DNA of 33,886 nucleotides, taken from Acidobacteriota bacterium. GTDB lineage: Bacteria > Acidobacteriota > Blastocatellia > Pyrinomonadales > Pyrinomonadaceae. The position numbers were made by a program, and so were the translations under genes. Under the pieces are notes generated by a model. That model was not told where the DNA came from. It searched no databases and saw only the letters and a list, made by a program, of their open reading frames with translations. The first letter of the stretch is position 1. Each line of letters opens with the position of its first letter. The stretch lies in NCBI GenBank assembly GCA_003222845.1, contig QHXG01000184.1:1-33886 (forward strand), written 5' to 3'. Below, in pieces: positions 7,851 through 14,480 of this stretch.

Positions 7851-8675
7851 TTATCGACCCGACTCGACACCAAAGTCAGTTGCGGGCCGGCCCACATCCA
7901 TGGCCTTCAAGAGTTGATCGACCAGTTCGATCTCTTCATCGCTGGGTTCCAGCTCTTTATATCTGTTGAGAGATTGAGTGGCCGCGGGCACATTATTCAG
8001 GCGATGATAGACCAGGGCGAGATTGTAATAGACGAGCGAGAAGTTGGGCTCGATTTGGGCGGCGGCTTCGTAGTGCAAGCGGGCAAGTGGAAAGTCGCCG
8101 GCGTCGTAATAGAGATTGGCCAGATTGTAGTGCGCTTCGACGTGGCGCGGATCGTGCTTTAGCGACTGCGTGAAATTCTCGAGCGCGCCAATCGTTTTGC
8201 CGCGCTCCAACTCGATGATTCCCAGATTGCAGTATGCTTCAGCGATGTTGTCGCCTTCATTGATCGCTTCGAGATAAAACTCCGCGGCCTTTTCGTCGTC
8301 CTGTTCGTGCAGCAGCAGGGCTTCCTCGAATGGTGTCAGCAGCCGGGCAACCTGACCGCCCACGGGCCGAAATAGACTCATCTGGCCTTGCAGCTCCGCC
8401 TCGATTTGCTTGATGGTTAGACCTTGCGCGCGCATTTCGCGCACGCGTCGAAACAGAGTGAGCGCCTGAAAGTCGTAGGTGAAGTCGGCAGCGCTGTCAC
8501 CGACAGGCGTGCCTTGAATGATTCCGGTTTCAGTCCAGCGACGCACGGTGCGCTCGCTCAAACCAAACATCTGTTTGATTTCGCGCAGCGAATAACTTGA
8601 TTTGACTCGCTGGTAATCCGCCTTCGCAGGAACCGGCGACGGAAACGAGAGGATCTTGCGAATCTTTTCGGTCAT
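7851..8675 (-). CDS. MerR-family HTH regulator with TPR repeats
   Basis: This 274-aa protein has an N-terminal MerR-like winged helix at about residues 28-97 (YSLREIKQMFGLSERTVRRW, then FRRVREMRAQGLTIKQIEAEL). A C-terminal solenoid of about four tetratricopeptide repeats covers about 115-255 (AEAYCNLGIIELERGKTIGA, VEAHYNLANLYYDAGDFPLA, LVYYNLALVYHRLN). The TPR part takes the place of the usual effector domain, so the signal is likely a protein partner. The gene lies just upstream of the oxidoreductase, 13 nt apart when ATG 7837 is used for the latter, and they may share a transcript. No Shine-Dalgarno is visible before ATG 8675; instead a perfect palindrome lies 3 nt upstream, suggesting autoregulation. 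Confidence 0.87.
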   Translation of the reverse strand: MTEKIRKILSFPSPVPAKADYQRVKSSYSLREIKQMFGLSERTVRRWTETGIIQGTPVGDSAADFTYDFQALTLFRRVREMRAQGLTIKQIEAELQGQMSLFRPVGGQVARLLTPFEEALLLHEQDDEKAAEFYLEAINEGDNIAEAYCNLGIIELERGKTIGALENFTQSLKHDPRHVEAHYNLANLYYDAGDFPLARLHYEAAAQIEPNFSLVYYNLALVYHRLNNVPAATQSLNRYKELEPSDEEIELVDQLLKAMDVGRPATDFGVESGR

Positions 8676-8678
8676 GCG

Positions 8679-8694
8679 GTGTACAAGCGTACAC
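8679..8694. promoter_or_regulatory. Perfect palindrome upstream of the MerR/TPR gene, candidate operator
   Basis: GTGTAC-AAGC-GTACAC is a perfect 6-4-6 inverted repeat ending 3 nt before the ATG at 8675. MerR regulators bind dyads of this size, commonly in their own promoters. Its position over the expected ribosome site suggests it controls transcription start or translation of this gene. Confidence 0.55.
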
Positions 8695-8761
8695 GAAAAG
8701 TCGCTGCTTTGGGAATCAAATCCTCAAGAAAGTTTTGGTTAGTTACGAGCCGGTGTTGACT

Positions 8762-8912
8762 GCCAAAGACCAAGACATTGCAAATTGCAAATTGAACAAA
8801 TTGCACAAGTTGCAAATTCAAACATCGCACTACGTGAAAGTTAAAGGGCAACCTTTGATCTGGTCATAGGTCTTCCGAGCCCTAATTTGCAATTTTCATT
8901 TTGCAATTCCCC
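8762..8912. repeat. TTGCAAATTG-type AT-rich repeats
   Basis: Several copies of TTGCAAATT occur at 8776-8820 (the string ATTGCAAATTG is reiterated, then ACAAATTGCACAAGTTGCAA). The inverted form appears at about 8883-8908 (TAATTTGCAATTTTC, then TTTTGCAATTCC). The two halves could pair across a GC-richer centre. This fills most of the gap between the regulator gene and the BON lipoprotein gene; no gene is seen here. Confidence 0.5.
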
Positions 8913-8914
8913 TT

Positions 8915-9427
8915 TTAGTAGCTTGGCTTCCCTTTGCCTGTGTTGGCGTTTTTCGCAGGTTTGTTTGTAGCCACCACCTTAAGCTGGTTATTGACCTTTT
9001 TAACGCCCTCTGTTTCTTTGGCGATACGCTCCGCCTCACTCTTCACCTCAGCGGTTTCGACATTTCCTCGCAAGGTAACAGCACCCTGGACCACGTCGAC
9101 GTTAATATTTCTCTCTGGTGTCTTCGTGTCGCCGATTAGCTTGGCCACAATCTTGGTATGGATCCAGGCGTCGTCGAGCGATTGCCCAATCGTTTCCTTA
9201 TTCGCCTTGGCCTTCTCGCGTTCTTCGCGAGCTTGCTCTTCGCTATATTGTCCGCGGCCTGTAGCCGGCGTCGTGGCTTCAGCTCGTGGAGTGGCCATGT
9301 TCGCGTTTGCAGGTGCTCGAGCGTTGGCGTTGGCGTTAGCGTTCTCGTTCATGTTGGTGTTACAAGCAGCGACGCCTAAGACGACCGTCGCGGCCGCTGC
9401 CAGCAACAGAATTAGTCTGGTTTTCAT
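8915..9427 (-). CDS. BON-domain lipoprotein
   Basis: This 170-aa secreted lipoprotein has a signal peptide with lipobox LGVAAC giving Cys22 as the modified residue. An Asn/Ala repeat linker (ENANANANAR) and a charged helical stretch follow, then one BON domain at about 83-155 (WIHTKIVAKL, NINVDVVQGAVTLRGNVET, AERIAKETEGVKKV). BON domains bind phospholipid or peptidoglycan-associated partners, as in OsmY and DolP, and protect the envelope under osmotic stress. The ATG has a strong AGAGGA about 8 nt upstream. It is the last gene of a three-gene stress group with csbD and a 49-aa membrane protein. Confidence 0.9.
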   Translation of the reverse strand: MKTRLILLLAAAATVVLGVAACNTNMNENANANANARAPANANMATPRAEATTPATGRGQYSEEQAREEREKAKANKETIGQSLDDAWIHTKIVAKLIGDTKTPERNINVDVVQGAVTLRGNVETAEVKSEAERIAKETEGVKKVNNQLKVVATNKPAKNANTGKGKPSY

Positions 9428-9476
9428 CTTCGCTTCCTCTCTCGAAAAGGGAATAAAAGGAGATGAATCGCCAGCA

Positions 9477-9689
9477 TCACCGTTTGCTGGCGATCCGTTC
9501 GCCCAGATCCTCGACGGCCTCGCCTACTTTGCGGCGGGCCCGGCCAACTTTCTCCTGAACGTTTCCTTCAACCCGTTCGTTTATGCCTCGCTGTTGCAGG
9601 TTGGGGTCGCCCGTCAACTTACCAAGTTTCTCTTTCGCGGCGCCCTTCACCTGCTTGCCTTTCCCTTTAAGTTCGTCTTCGTATCGCAC
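9477..9689 (-). CDS. CsbD-family stress protein
   Basis: This 70-aa, highly charged, natively helical protein has the CsbD pattern DELKGKGKQVKGAAKEKLGK...GDPNLQQRG...EGNVQEKVGRARRKVGE. CsbD-like proteins are general stress proteins of unknown mechanism. It starts at GTG 9689, not ATG, with a strong GGGAGGG about 6 nt upstream. It lies 49 nt before the BON lipoprotein gene and after the small membrane gene on the same strand. Confidence 0.9.
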   Translation of the reverse strand: MRYEDELKGKGKQVKGAAKEKLGKLTGDPNLQQRGINERVEGNVQEKVGRARRKVGEAVEDLGERIASKR

Positions 9690-9746
9690 TGCTTCCCTCC
9701 CTCTGTTCGCTCATAAGTCTTTCCGTAACCTCGCGCTCCGTCGCAA

Positions 9747-9896
9747 TTAGATTGCCACTCGCCGACCGGTGATCAACTGAATGACCAGCACAACCAGCGC
9801 CACCAGTAACAAGAGATGAATCAAGTTACCGGCAATTCCGCTCACAAAACCCAACAACCACAGAACCAGCAAGATCAGCAAAATTGTCCAAAGCAT
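9747..9896 (-). CDS. 49-aa two-helix membrane protein, Lmo0937-like
   Basis: Reading the minus strand from ATG 9896 gives 49 residues, beginning MLWTILLILLVLWLLGFVSG and ending ITGRRVAI, with TAA at 9749-9747. It has two hydrophobic helices separated by GIAGN. This matches the widespread tiny 'Lmo0937 family' membrane proteins, which often sit beside CsbD and BON stress genes. An AAGGA lies about 12 nt upstream of the ATG. The upstream 220 nt (9897-10116) contain no other gene that I can support and probably hold the group's promoter. Confidence 0.82.
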   Translation of the reverse strand: MLWTILLILLVLWLLGFVSGIAGNLIHLLLLVALVVLVIQLITGRRVAI

Positions 9897-10116
9897 CTCA
9901 TTGCACCGTCCTTTCTTAGAACACTCTGATCAACTGGAAAAGACGGTTAAGCAAGGCTCATGCCGTCACAGAGGGGGCGGGCTTCCTAACTGTGGAAATG
10001 GGCGCTCGCTTGAAAAGAGAACGAGCGAATGCATTGTTCTCGAACTTAAAGCGGGAACGGAAAATCAAATAAAAAGTGAGATGGGAATTAAGAAGAGCAA
10101 ATGGAAGCCCTTATTC

Positions 10117-10992
10117 TTAGTTTGATGACTTACTTTCTAACTCGCAATTTATCTCGGCGCCAAGAAGGATCGCTGTCCCCGTGAGATAAAACCACAGCAT
10201 TAAAATGATCAGTGCGCCCAGCGACCCATACGTCGCACTATACGAGTTGAAGAAGTGAAGATAGAATCGAAATCCCAGCGACACGAGCAACCATAGAACC
10301 ACGGCCACCATAACGCCGGGCGACAACCAACGACGGCGATAATCGGATGCCGGCAGACGCGCGTCGCGTCTAGGTCCTTTCACATTCGGCGCAAAGCGAT
10401 AGATGAGGTCGAAGGTAATGAAGACAAAAACAAGCGCGATCGGAAATTGCAGAACTCTCCAGACGATCGAGAAGGCGCCTCCTTCATGGGCCAGCGCGGC
10501 GACGAAATGACCAAGCCGTCCGCCATAGAGCACAATCAGCAAGGCAGAAATTATTAGGATCGATAACGCCACCGTCAGCGCTATCGAAATCAGTCGCACC
10601 TTCCACCACGGCCGCGTCTCGCGCACGTCATAGGCCGCGTTGAGCGACTGACTGATAGCATTCATGCCGCTGGAAGAAGCCCATAACGCTAGTAACAAAC
10701 CGGCCGATAGTTTGCCGCCGCCGCGGGCCTGGGTGACTTCATCAATTGTCGCCGTGACTAGATGAAGGGCGGTCGCCGGCATGACCTCACCAAGATAGGC
10801 AATCAGCCGATGGCGAAGATGCGAGCCGGCCCCGTTTAAATAACCAAACAGCGTGATGAGAAAAAGCAGCAGTGGAAAGAGAGCGAGCAGGAAATAGTAG
10901 GACAACTGCGCTGAGCGACCCAAAAGCTCGTCATCATCGGCCCTCGCCCAGACGCGGAGGAGAAACTCTCTTGAGAACAGCTTATTTTCCAT
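10117..10992 (-). CDS. YihY/BrkB-family inner-membrane protein
   Basis: This 291-aa membrane protein has about six helices. Family signatures include the N-terminal DDELLGRSAQLSYYFLLALFP, SSSGMNAISQSLNAAYDV and the C-terminal SYSATYGSLGALIILMLWFY, followed by LLGAEINCELE. The family was once called ribonuclease BN in error; its true function is unknown and it may be a transporter. The ATG (ATGGAAAATAAG) lies inside one arm of a 37-nt inverted repeat, and no Shine-Dalgarno is seen, so the repeat has supplied or overwritten the start region. The conserved part begins within about ten residues, so the coding length is normal. Confidence 0.9.
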   Translation of the reverse strand: MENKLFSREFLLRVWARADDDELLGRSAQLSYYFLLALFPLLLFLITLFGYLNGAGSHLRHRLIAYLGEVMPATALHLVTATIDEVTQARGGGKLSAGLLLALWASSSGMNAISQSLNAAYDVRETRPWWKVRLISIALTVALSILIISALLIVLYGGRLGHFVAALAHEGGAFSIVWRVLQFPIALVFVFITFDLIYRFAPNVKGPRRDARLPASDYRRRWLSPGVMVAVVLWLLVSLGFRFYLHFFNSYSATYGSLGALIILMLWFYLTGTAILLGAEINCELESKSSN

Positions 10993-11145
10993 TTGTCATT
11001 TGACATTTTTCATTTGCCATTTTTGAAAACTTGCTCCGTCTAGAATGGGGGACTTGTCCCTATCTCCTGGCAGAGAAGTCCGCTATCTAAACTGAACGGT
11101 TCTGACAGATGGCAAATGAAAAATGTCAAATGACAAATGGAAAAT
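10984..11145. repeat. 37-nt perfect inverted repeat pair (CATTTGTCATTTGACA family)
   Basis: The left arm (10984-11020) and right arm (11109-11145) are perfect reverse complements over 37 nt, separated by 88 nt. The right arm runs ATGGCAAATGAAAAATG onward. The arms also appear as a pair at 23322-23361/23427-23465 and singly at 31081-31121. This element fills the space between the brkB start and the lepB stop and overlaps the brkB start codon. The transcript could form a long hairpin. Confidence 0.85.
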
Positions 11146-11160
11146 GATATGCCGCGGCCG

Positions 11161-12066
11161 TTATCTCACCATCGTTCCCGTGCGGCGCCAGCGCGTGTTG
11201 GTGAAGAAATCGAACGACAAGGGATTGAATGATTGGGTCTCGTCGTAGGACCAGTAGACGAACATCGCCCGGCCAATAATCAAGTCGCGAGGAACAAAGC
11301 CCCAAGCCCGGCCATCCAGACTGTTGTCGCGATCGTCGCCCATCACAAAGTAGGAATTGGCGGGAACCTTTGCCGGTTTGCCGTTGACGGCGAAGTGAAA
11401 GTCGGGACTGCTGCCCGTTTCCTGGCCCGTGCGCGCCGCGTTCACAGTTCTTTCAAAATAATAAACGTCATACGGCTCGTCGCCTTTGCGTGGCGTGTCC
11501 TCGATGATCTCCAGTGGCGCCTTGTCGTTAATGTTCCGCGCGACGATCACATGCTCGGGCAAAGGTTGACCGTTTATGAAGACGCGTAATCCCTTCACCT
11601 CAACCGTATCGCCGGGCAAGCCGATCACTCGCTTTACGTAATTAACCTTGTAAGGGATGTTGTCTTCCTGCTTGTCGCGCTCAGGATCGAATGGGTTGCC
11701 GGGATATTTGAAAACGATGATGTCTCCGCGCTTGATCTCCCGCTGCGGCAGAAAGGGAAAGCGCGGGCCGGGCGCAAAAACAAATTTATTGACGAGCAGA
11801 TGATCGCCGACCGTGATCGTATTTTGCATCGAGCCGGTGGGAACCTTGACGGCTTGAACGATAAAGGTCATGCCGAACAAAGCCATGATTACCGTGACGA
11901 CCGCAGACTCGAAATATTCGCGGATGACAGTCTTGGGCGGGCCCGTCGGTTCGGTTTCAACTAACGAGTCACGATCACGTCCGTTTGGATTGACAGGTCG
12001 CGCACTAAAAACTCCGGCGCTTTCACTTTTCTCGGTCGTGATCGCTGGTTCATTCATTGACGACAT
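11161..12066 (-). CDS. lepB: Signal peptidase I
   Basis: This 301-aa membrane-bound serine protease removes signal peptides from exported proteins. A cytoplasmic N-terminus of about 50 residues precedes one membrane helix at about 52-73. The catalytic Ser79 lies in VPTGSMQNT and the general base Lys145 in YVKRVIGLPGDTVEV. Box E is GDDRDNSLDGRAWGFVP. A long acidic insert with DPERDKQED sits before the Lys. It lies 52 nt downstream of the rnc stop, matching the common lepB-rnc pairing, though here rnc comes first. The alternative ATG at 12057 would remove only three residues. Confidence 0.95.
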   Translation of the reverse strand: MSSMNEPAITTEKSESAGVFSARPVNPNGRDRDSLVETEPTGPPKTVIREYFESAVVTVIMALFGMTFIVQAVKVPTGSMQNTITVGDHLLVNKFVFAPGPRFPFLPQREIKRGDIIVFKYPGNPFDPERDKQEDNIPYKVNYVKRVIGLPGDTVEVKGLRVFINGQPLPEHVIVARNINDKAPLEIIEDTPRKGDEPYDVYYFERTVNAARTGQETGSSPDFHFAVNGKPAKVPANSYFVMGDDRDNSLDGRAWGFVPRDLIIGRAMFVYWSYDETQSFNPLSFDFFTNTRWRRTGTMVR

Positions 12067-12118
12067 CGTAGATGCTGGGGAGCGCGATGGTCAAGCGATG
12101 TGTGCCAAGGACTCGCAC

Positions 12119-12880
12119 TTAACTCCCTCTCCCTTTGGGAGAGGGAGACGCGCTGTGCTCGCTTTCCATTACTTGCAACGCGGCCCGCGCAGCCGCCGCT
12201 TCCGCTGCTTTGATTGTCGGGCCTTCGCCACGCGTGGAGCCGCCATCCCATTTCAACTCGACGTGAAACATGCGCTTGTGTGGCGGGCCCAGCGTCTCGA
12301 TTACCGTGTATTGCGGGACCGGTTGACGCGTCGCTTGCAGCTTCTCCTGCAACATGGTCTTAGGATCGGCCGCCGCCGCCGCGATCGGATCGGCCCTGCG
12401 AAGATCGTCGCCGAGCGCGCGTTCCACAAACTTTGCTGCTGCTTCTAATCCGCCATCCAGAAAGATTGCGCCGGTCACTGCTTCGAACACGTCCGCCAAA
12501 AGCGCATGCTTGCGCCGGCCGCCGCTCTTCTCTTCTCCGTGGCCGAACCGCACGAACTCGCCGAGACCCAACTCTGTCGATGTCTTCGCCAGCGTCGGCG
12601 CGCTCACCAAACGATGTTTCATGCGCGAGAGTTCCCCTTCGCTGGCTCCAGGATAAGCCTTGAAGAGATAATCAGCGACGATCAATCCCAGAACTGAATC
12701 GCCCAGGAATTCGAGCGCTTCGTTATGAAGATTACGCGCTTCTCGCTGCTGCCGAGGCGACACTTGCTCGTGCGCCCAAGAGCGATGGGTCATCGCCTGA
12801 ACGAGCAGCGCGCGATCGCTGAAGGAGTAACTCAGAACTGCTTCGAGTTGATCCAGCTTTTCAATTTCGGAGCTTCTCAC
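12119..12880 (-). CDS. rnc: Ribonuclease III
   Basis: This endonuclease of about 253 aa processes double-stranded rRNA and mRNA. It has an N-terminal catalytic domain with the signature HNEALEFLGDSVLGLIVADY and the second acidic cluster LLADVFEAVTGAIFLDGG, then a C-terminal dsRNA-binding domain (KTMLQEKLQATRQPVPQYTV, GPTIKAAEAAAARAALQ). GTG 12880 is chosen. A TTG at 12898 would add six residues but would overlap a good extended -10 (TGCTAGAAT). Neither has a clear ribosome site. The last residues (SPSPKGRGS) are encoded by a perfect 11-bp palindrome, so the C-terminus beyond the dsRNA-binding domain appears to be repeat-derived. Confidence 0.93.
   Translation of the reverse strand: MRSSEIEKLDQLEAVLSYSFSDRALLVQAMTHRSWAHEQVSPRQQREARNLHNEALEFLGDSVLGLIVADYLFKAYPGASEGELSRMKHRLVSAPTLAKTSTELGLGEFVRFGHGEEKSGGRRKHALLADVFEAVTGAIFLDGGLEAAAKFVERALGDDLRRADPIAAAAADPKTMLQEKLQATRQPVPQYTVIETLGPPHKRMFHVELKWDGGSTRGEGPTIKAAEAAAARAALQVMESEHSASPSPKGRGS
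12123..12147. repeat. Perfect hairpin within the rnc 3' end
   Basis: CTCCCTCTCCC-TTT-GGGAGAGGGAG is a perfect 11-bp stem with a 3-nt loop. It lies inside the final codons of rnc, ending 2 nt before the stop codon. No T-run follows on the minus strand, so it is more like a dispersed palindromic repeat than a rho-independent terminator. It may still stabilise the 3' end of rnc or separate it from lepB. Confidence 0.7.
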
Positions 12881-12888
12881 GCAAGGCG

Positions 12889-12897
12889 ATTCTAGCA
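12889..12897 (-). promoter_or_regulatory. Candidate extended -10 promoter of rnc
   Basis: The minus strand reads TGCTAGAAT, an extended -10 (TGnTAnnnT) located 9-17 nt before GTG 12880. A weak TTCGAC lies 19 nt upstream. If used, the rnc message would be nearly leaderless from GTG 12880. This rests on motif resemblance only. Confidence 0.3.
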
Positions 12898-12968
12898 AAA
12901 CGCCGAACGCAGCGTCGAAGTGACGTTACATTCGGCGTGTCGGTACCGCGTGCGATAGCGGGCTGTCT

Positions 12969-14162
12969 TTACATTACTACGCGATGATTTGAGCGACGCT
13001 GCTTTGGTCTGGGCGTCGGACTCGGGCTTGGCTTTGCGCTTCCGGTTTGCGTTCCGGTTGCAGGCGTTGAAGTCGTCTTGGTCTGTCCCGTCGTCGAAGT
13101 ATTGCTGCTGCCGGCAGTCTTCGCGCCTCCCGAATTCCCCGCGCCCCCATTCGTTCCGGGCGAACCAACATTAGTCGGAGAACCTGGCGTCGAAGTAGCA
13201 GGCAGCGAAGTGATCGGGGTCGGCACATCCGGCACCGGCTTAGAAAGAACACTTGCGACAAGCTCATTTAAACCCGTTTCCGATTTATTCCGATATTTGT
13301 ACAACGACGTGAGATCGTCCATGACTGCTTTCTTATCGGCTGGGTTCGTGCTAAGAGCAGCCAACCGGGCGTACGCGTCAATCTCACGATCGATGATCTG
13401 GTCTATGTTAGCCGCAGCGAGTTTGCTCTCCGGCGTTTCGGGTTTGCCTTTGTATTTCTCTTCGTATTCTGCCGTTAACTTCTTTTGCCTTTCCGTATAT
13501 GCGGCGATGATATCCGTATAAGGCGCCGGAATCTTCTTAAGTTCACTATTGTAATTGACAGCCTTGATTAGGAACGGAAGCGCATCATCGGGAGCTGTGG
13601 GCAGCTTGGCCCTTCCTAGGGAGTAATTCAGCCATGCCAAGGCTTGATCCTTATTCGTAAACGGTGACCAATTCTCCGGCGCTTTTCCGGCTTCGATCAT
13701 TTCGATGGCCTTCTTAGCGTTTTCAACTGAATCCGCGCCGATAGGCGTGTTGGTTGTAGAAGAGGCCAAATAACCACCATACCCAATCAGCATGTAGATT
13801 CTGGTGTTGGTCGGGTCGTCGGCGAGTATCTGCTTACCAAGATCGGCTGCTTTGGCATAATCCTTCTTCGCAAAGGCTTCTTCGAACTGGATCTTCCGCA
13901 GAGCCTTTTCGTATGCGGCCGTCCACTTTGCAAGGTACGCTCTGATCGTGTCCTCAGGATTGGCAGGACATGAATCCAAGTAATTCTTGGCGGCTTGGTA
14001 AGCTGTCTTCTGCGCTGGGGCTTCTCCCTGGCGGTTCTTAAGAAAGGTATCATACCAGGCAGCTTTGTTCTCGTCAGTGCAGTCCTTCGACTGGGCCAGT
14101 GCCGGCACGGCGAACGCGGCCACGATGGCGGCGAACACGAATAACTTGATCATACGTTTCAT
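12969..14162 (-). CDS. Secreted helical-repeat-like protein with a Ser/Thr/Pro-rich tail
   Basis: I do not recognise this 397-aa protein as a named family. It has a signal peptide (MKRMIKLFVFAAIVAAFAVPALAQ), then a helical region at about 25-310 resembling degenerate tetratricopeptides. Visible pieces are YQAAKNYLDSCPANPEDTIR, ALRKIQFEEAFAKKDYAKAA, LGKQILADDPTNTRIYMLIG and ALPFLIKAVNYNSELKKI. A low-complexity tail rich in Pro, Ser, Thr and Gly ends in a basic segment (PRPKQRRSNHRVVM). The start at 14162 is chosen because it opens the signal peptide and has GGAGG about 14 nt upstream; the ATG at 14213 would bury the signal. It is a probable periplasmic scaffold. Confidence 0.72.
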   Translation of the reverse strand: MKRMIKLFVFAAIVAAFAVPALAQSKDCTDENKAAWYDTFLKNRQGEAPAQKTAYQAAKNYLDSCPANPEDTIRAYLAKWTAAYEKALRKIQFEEAFAKKDYAKAADLGKQILADDPTNTRIYMLIGYGGYLASSTTNTPIGADSVENAKKAIEMIEAGKAPENWSPFTNKDQALAWLNYSLGRAKLPTAPDDALPFLIKAVNYNSELKKIPAPYTDIIAAYTERQKKLTAEYEEKYKGKPETPESKLAAANIDQIIDREIDAYARLAALSTNPADKKAVMDDLTSLYKYRNKSETGLNELVASVLSKPVPDVPTPITSLPATSTPGSPTNVGSPGTNGGAGNSGGAKTAGSSNTSTTGQTKTTSTPATGTQTGSAKPSPSPTPRPKQRRSNHRVVM

Positions 14163-14480
14163 GAGTTTGCTAAAAGCCTCCGATCGATTTCTTCCAACTA
14201 ACCTGTGACGCAACTCGGGAGTTGTTCACCGCCTTTCGACGCCGTCCCTAAGATGCAATTCTCGCGCCGCCCGTTGTCGAACTGTAAGCCGCGCACCACT
14301 TAACCTAGAGACAGAAGCCGGAATGATCAGTCAAGAGCAGCCATAGTGTCAAGCCTGAATCTGATCGTCCAGGAAACTGTTCTGCTATCGCATGGAAAAT
14401 GCCGAACCCTCGCAAGCAAGCCGCGCAAGTTCGGCACTCTTCATCTGTCGCAAAATCAACCGCTCAATTCGAACAGTCGA
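14163..14480. other. Intergenic region between the PBP gene and the secreted helical-repeat protein
   Basis: Both flanking genes run on the minus strand. I see no gene in these 318 bases. A stem-loop with a T-run lies at 14396-14436, just after the PBP stop. TTGACA and TTGACT occur on the minus strand at 14352-14347 and 14334-14329 as possible -35 boxes for the downstream gene, but neither has a convincing -10. Confidence 0.45.
14396..14436 (-). terminator. Candidate rho-independent terminator of the PBP gene
   Basis: On the minus strand TGCCGAAC pairs with GTTCGGCA (8-bp stem, 21-nt loop), followed immediately by TTTTCC. It lies about 45 nt past the PBP stop codon. The loop is long and the T-run short, so the call is tentative. 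Confidence 0.35.

Noticed and set aside
8934-9716. 260-codon plus-strand frame
   Set aside because: It is antisense to the BON and CsbD genes, which have clear families and ribosome sites; its residues show no domain.
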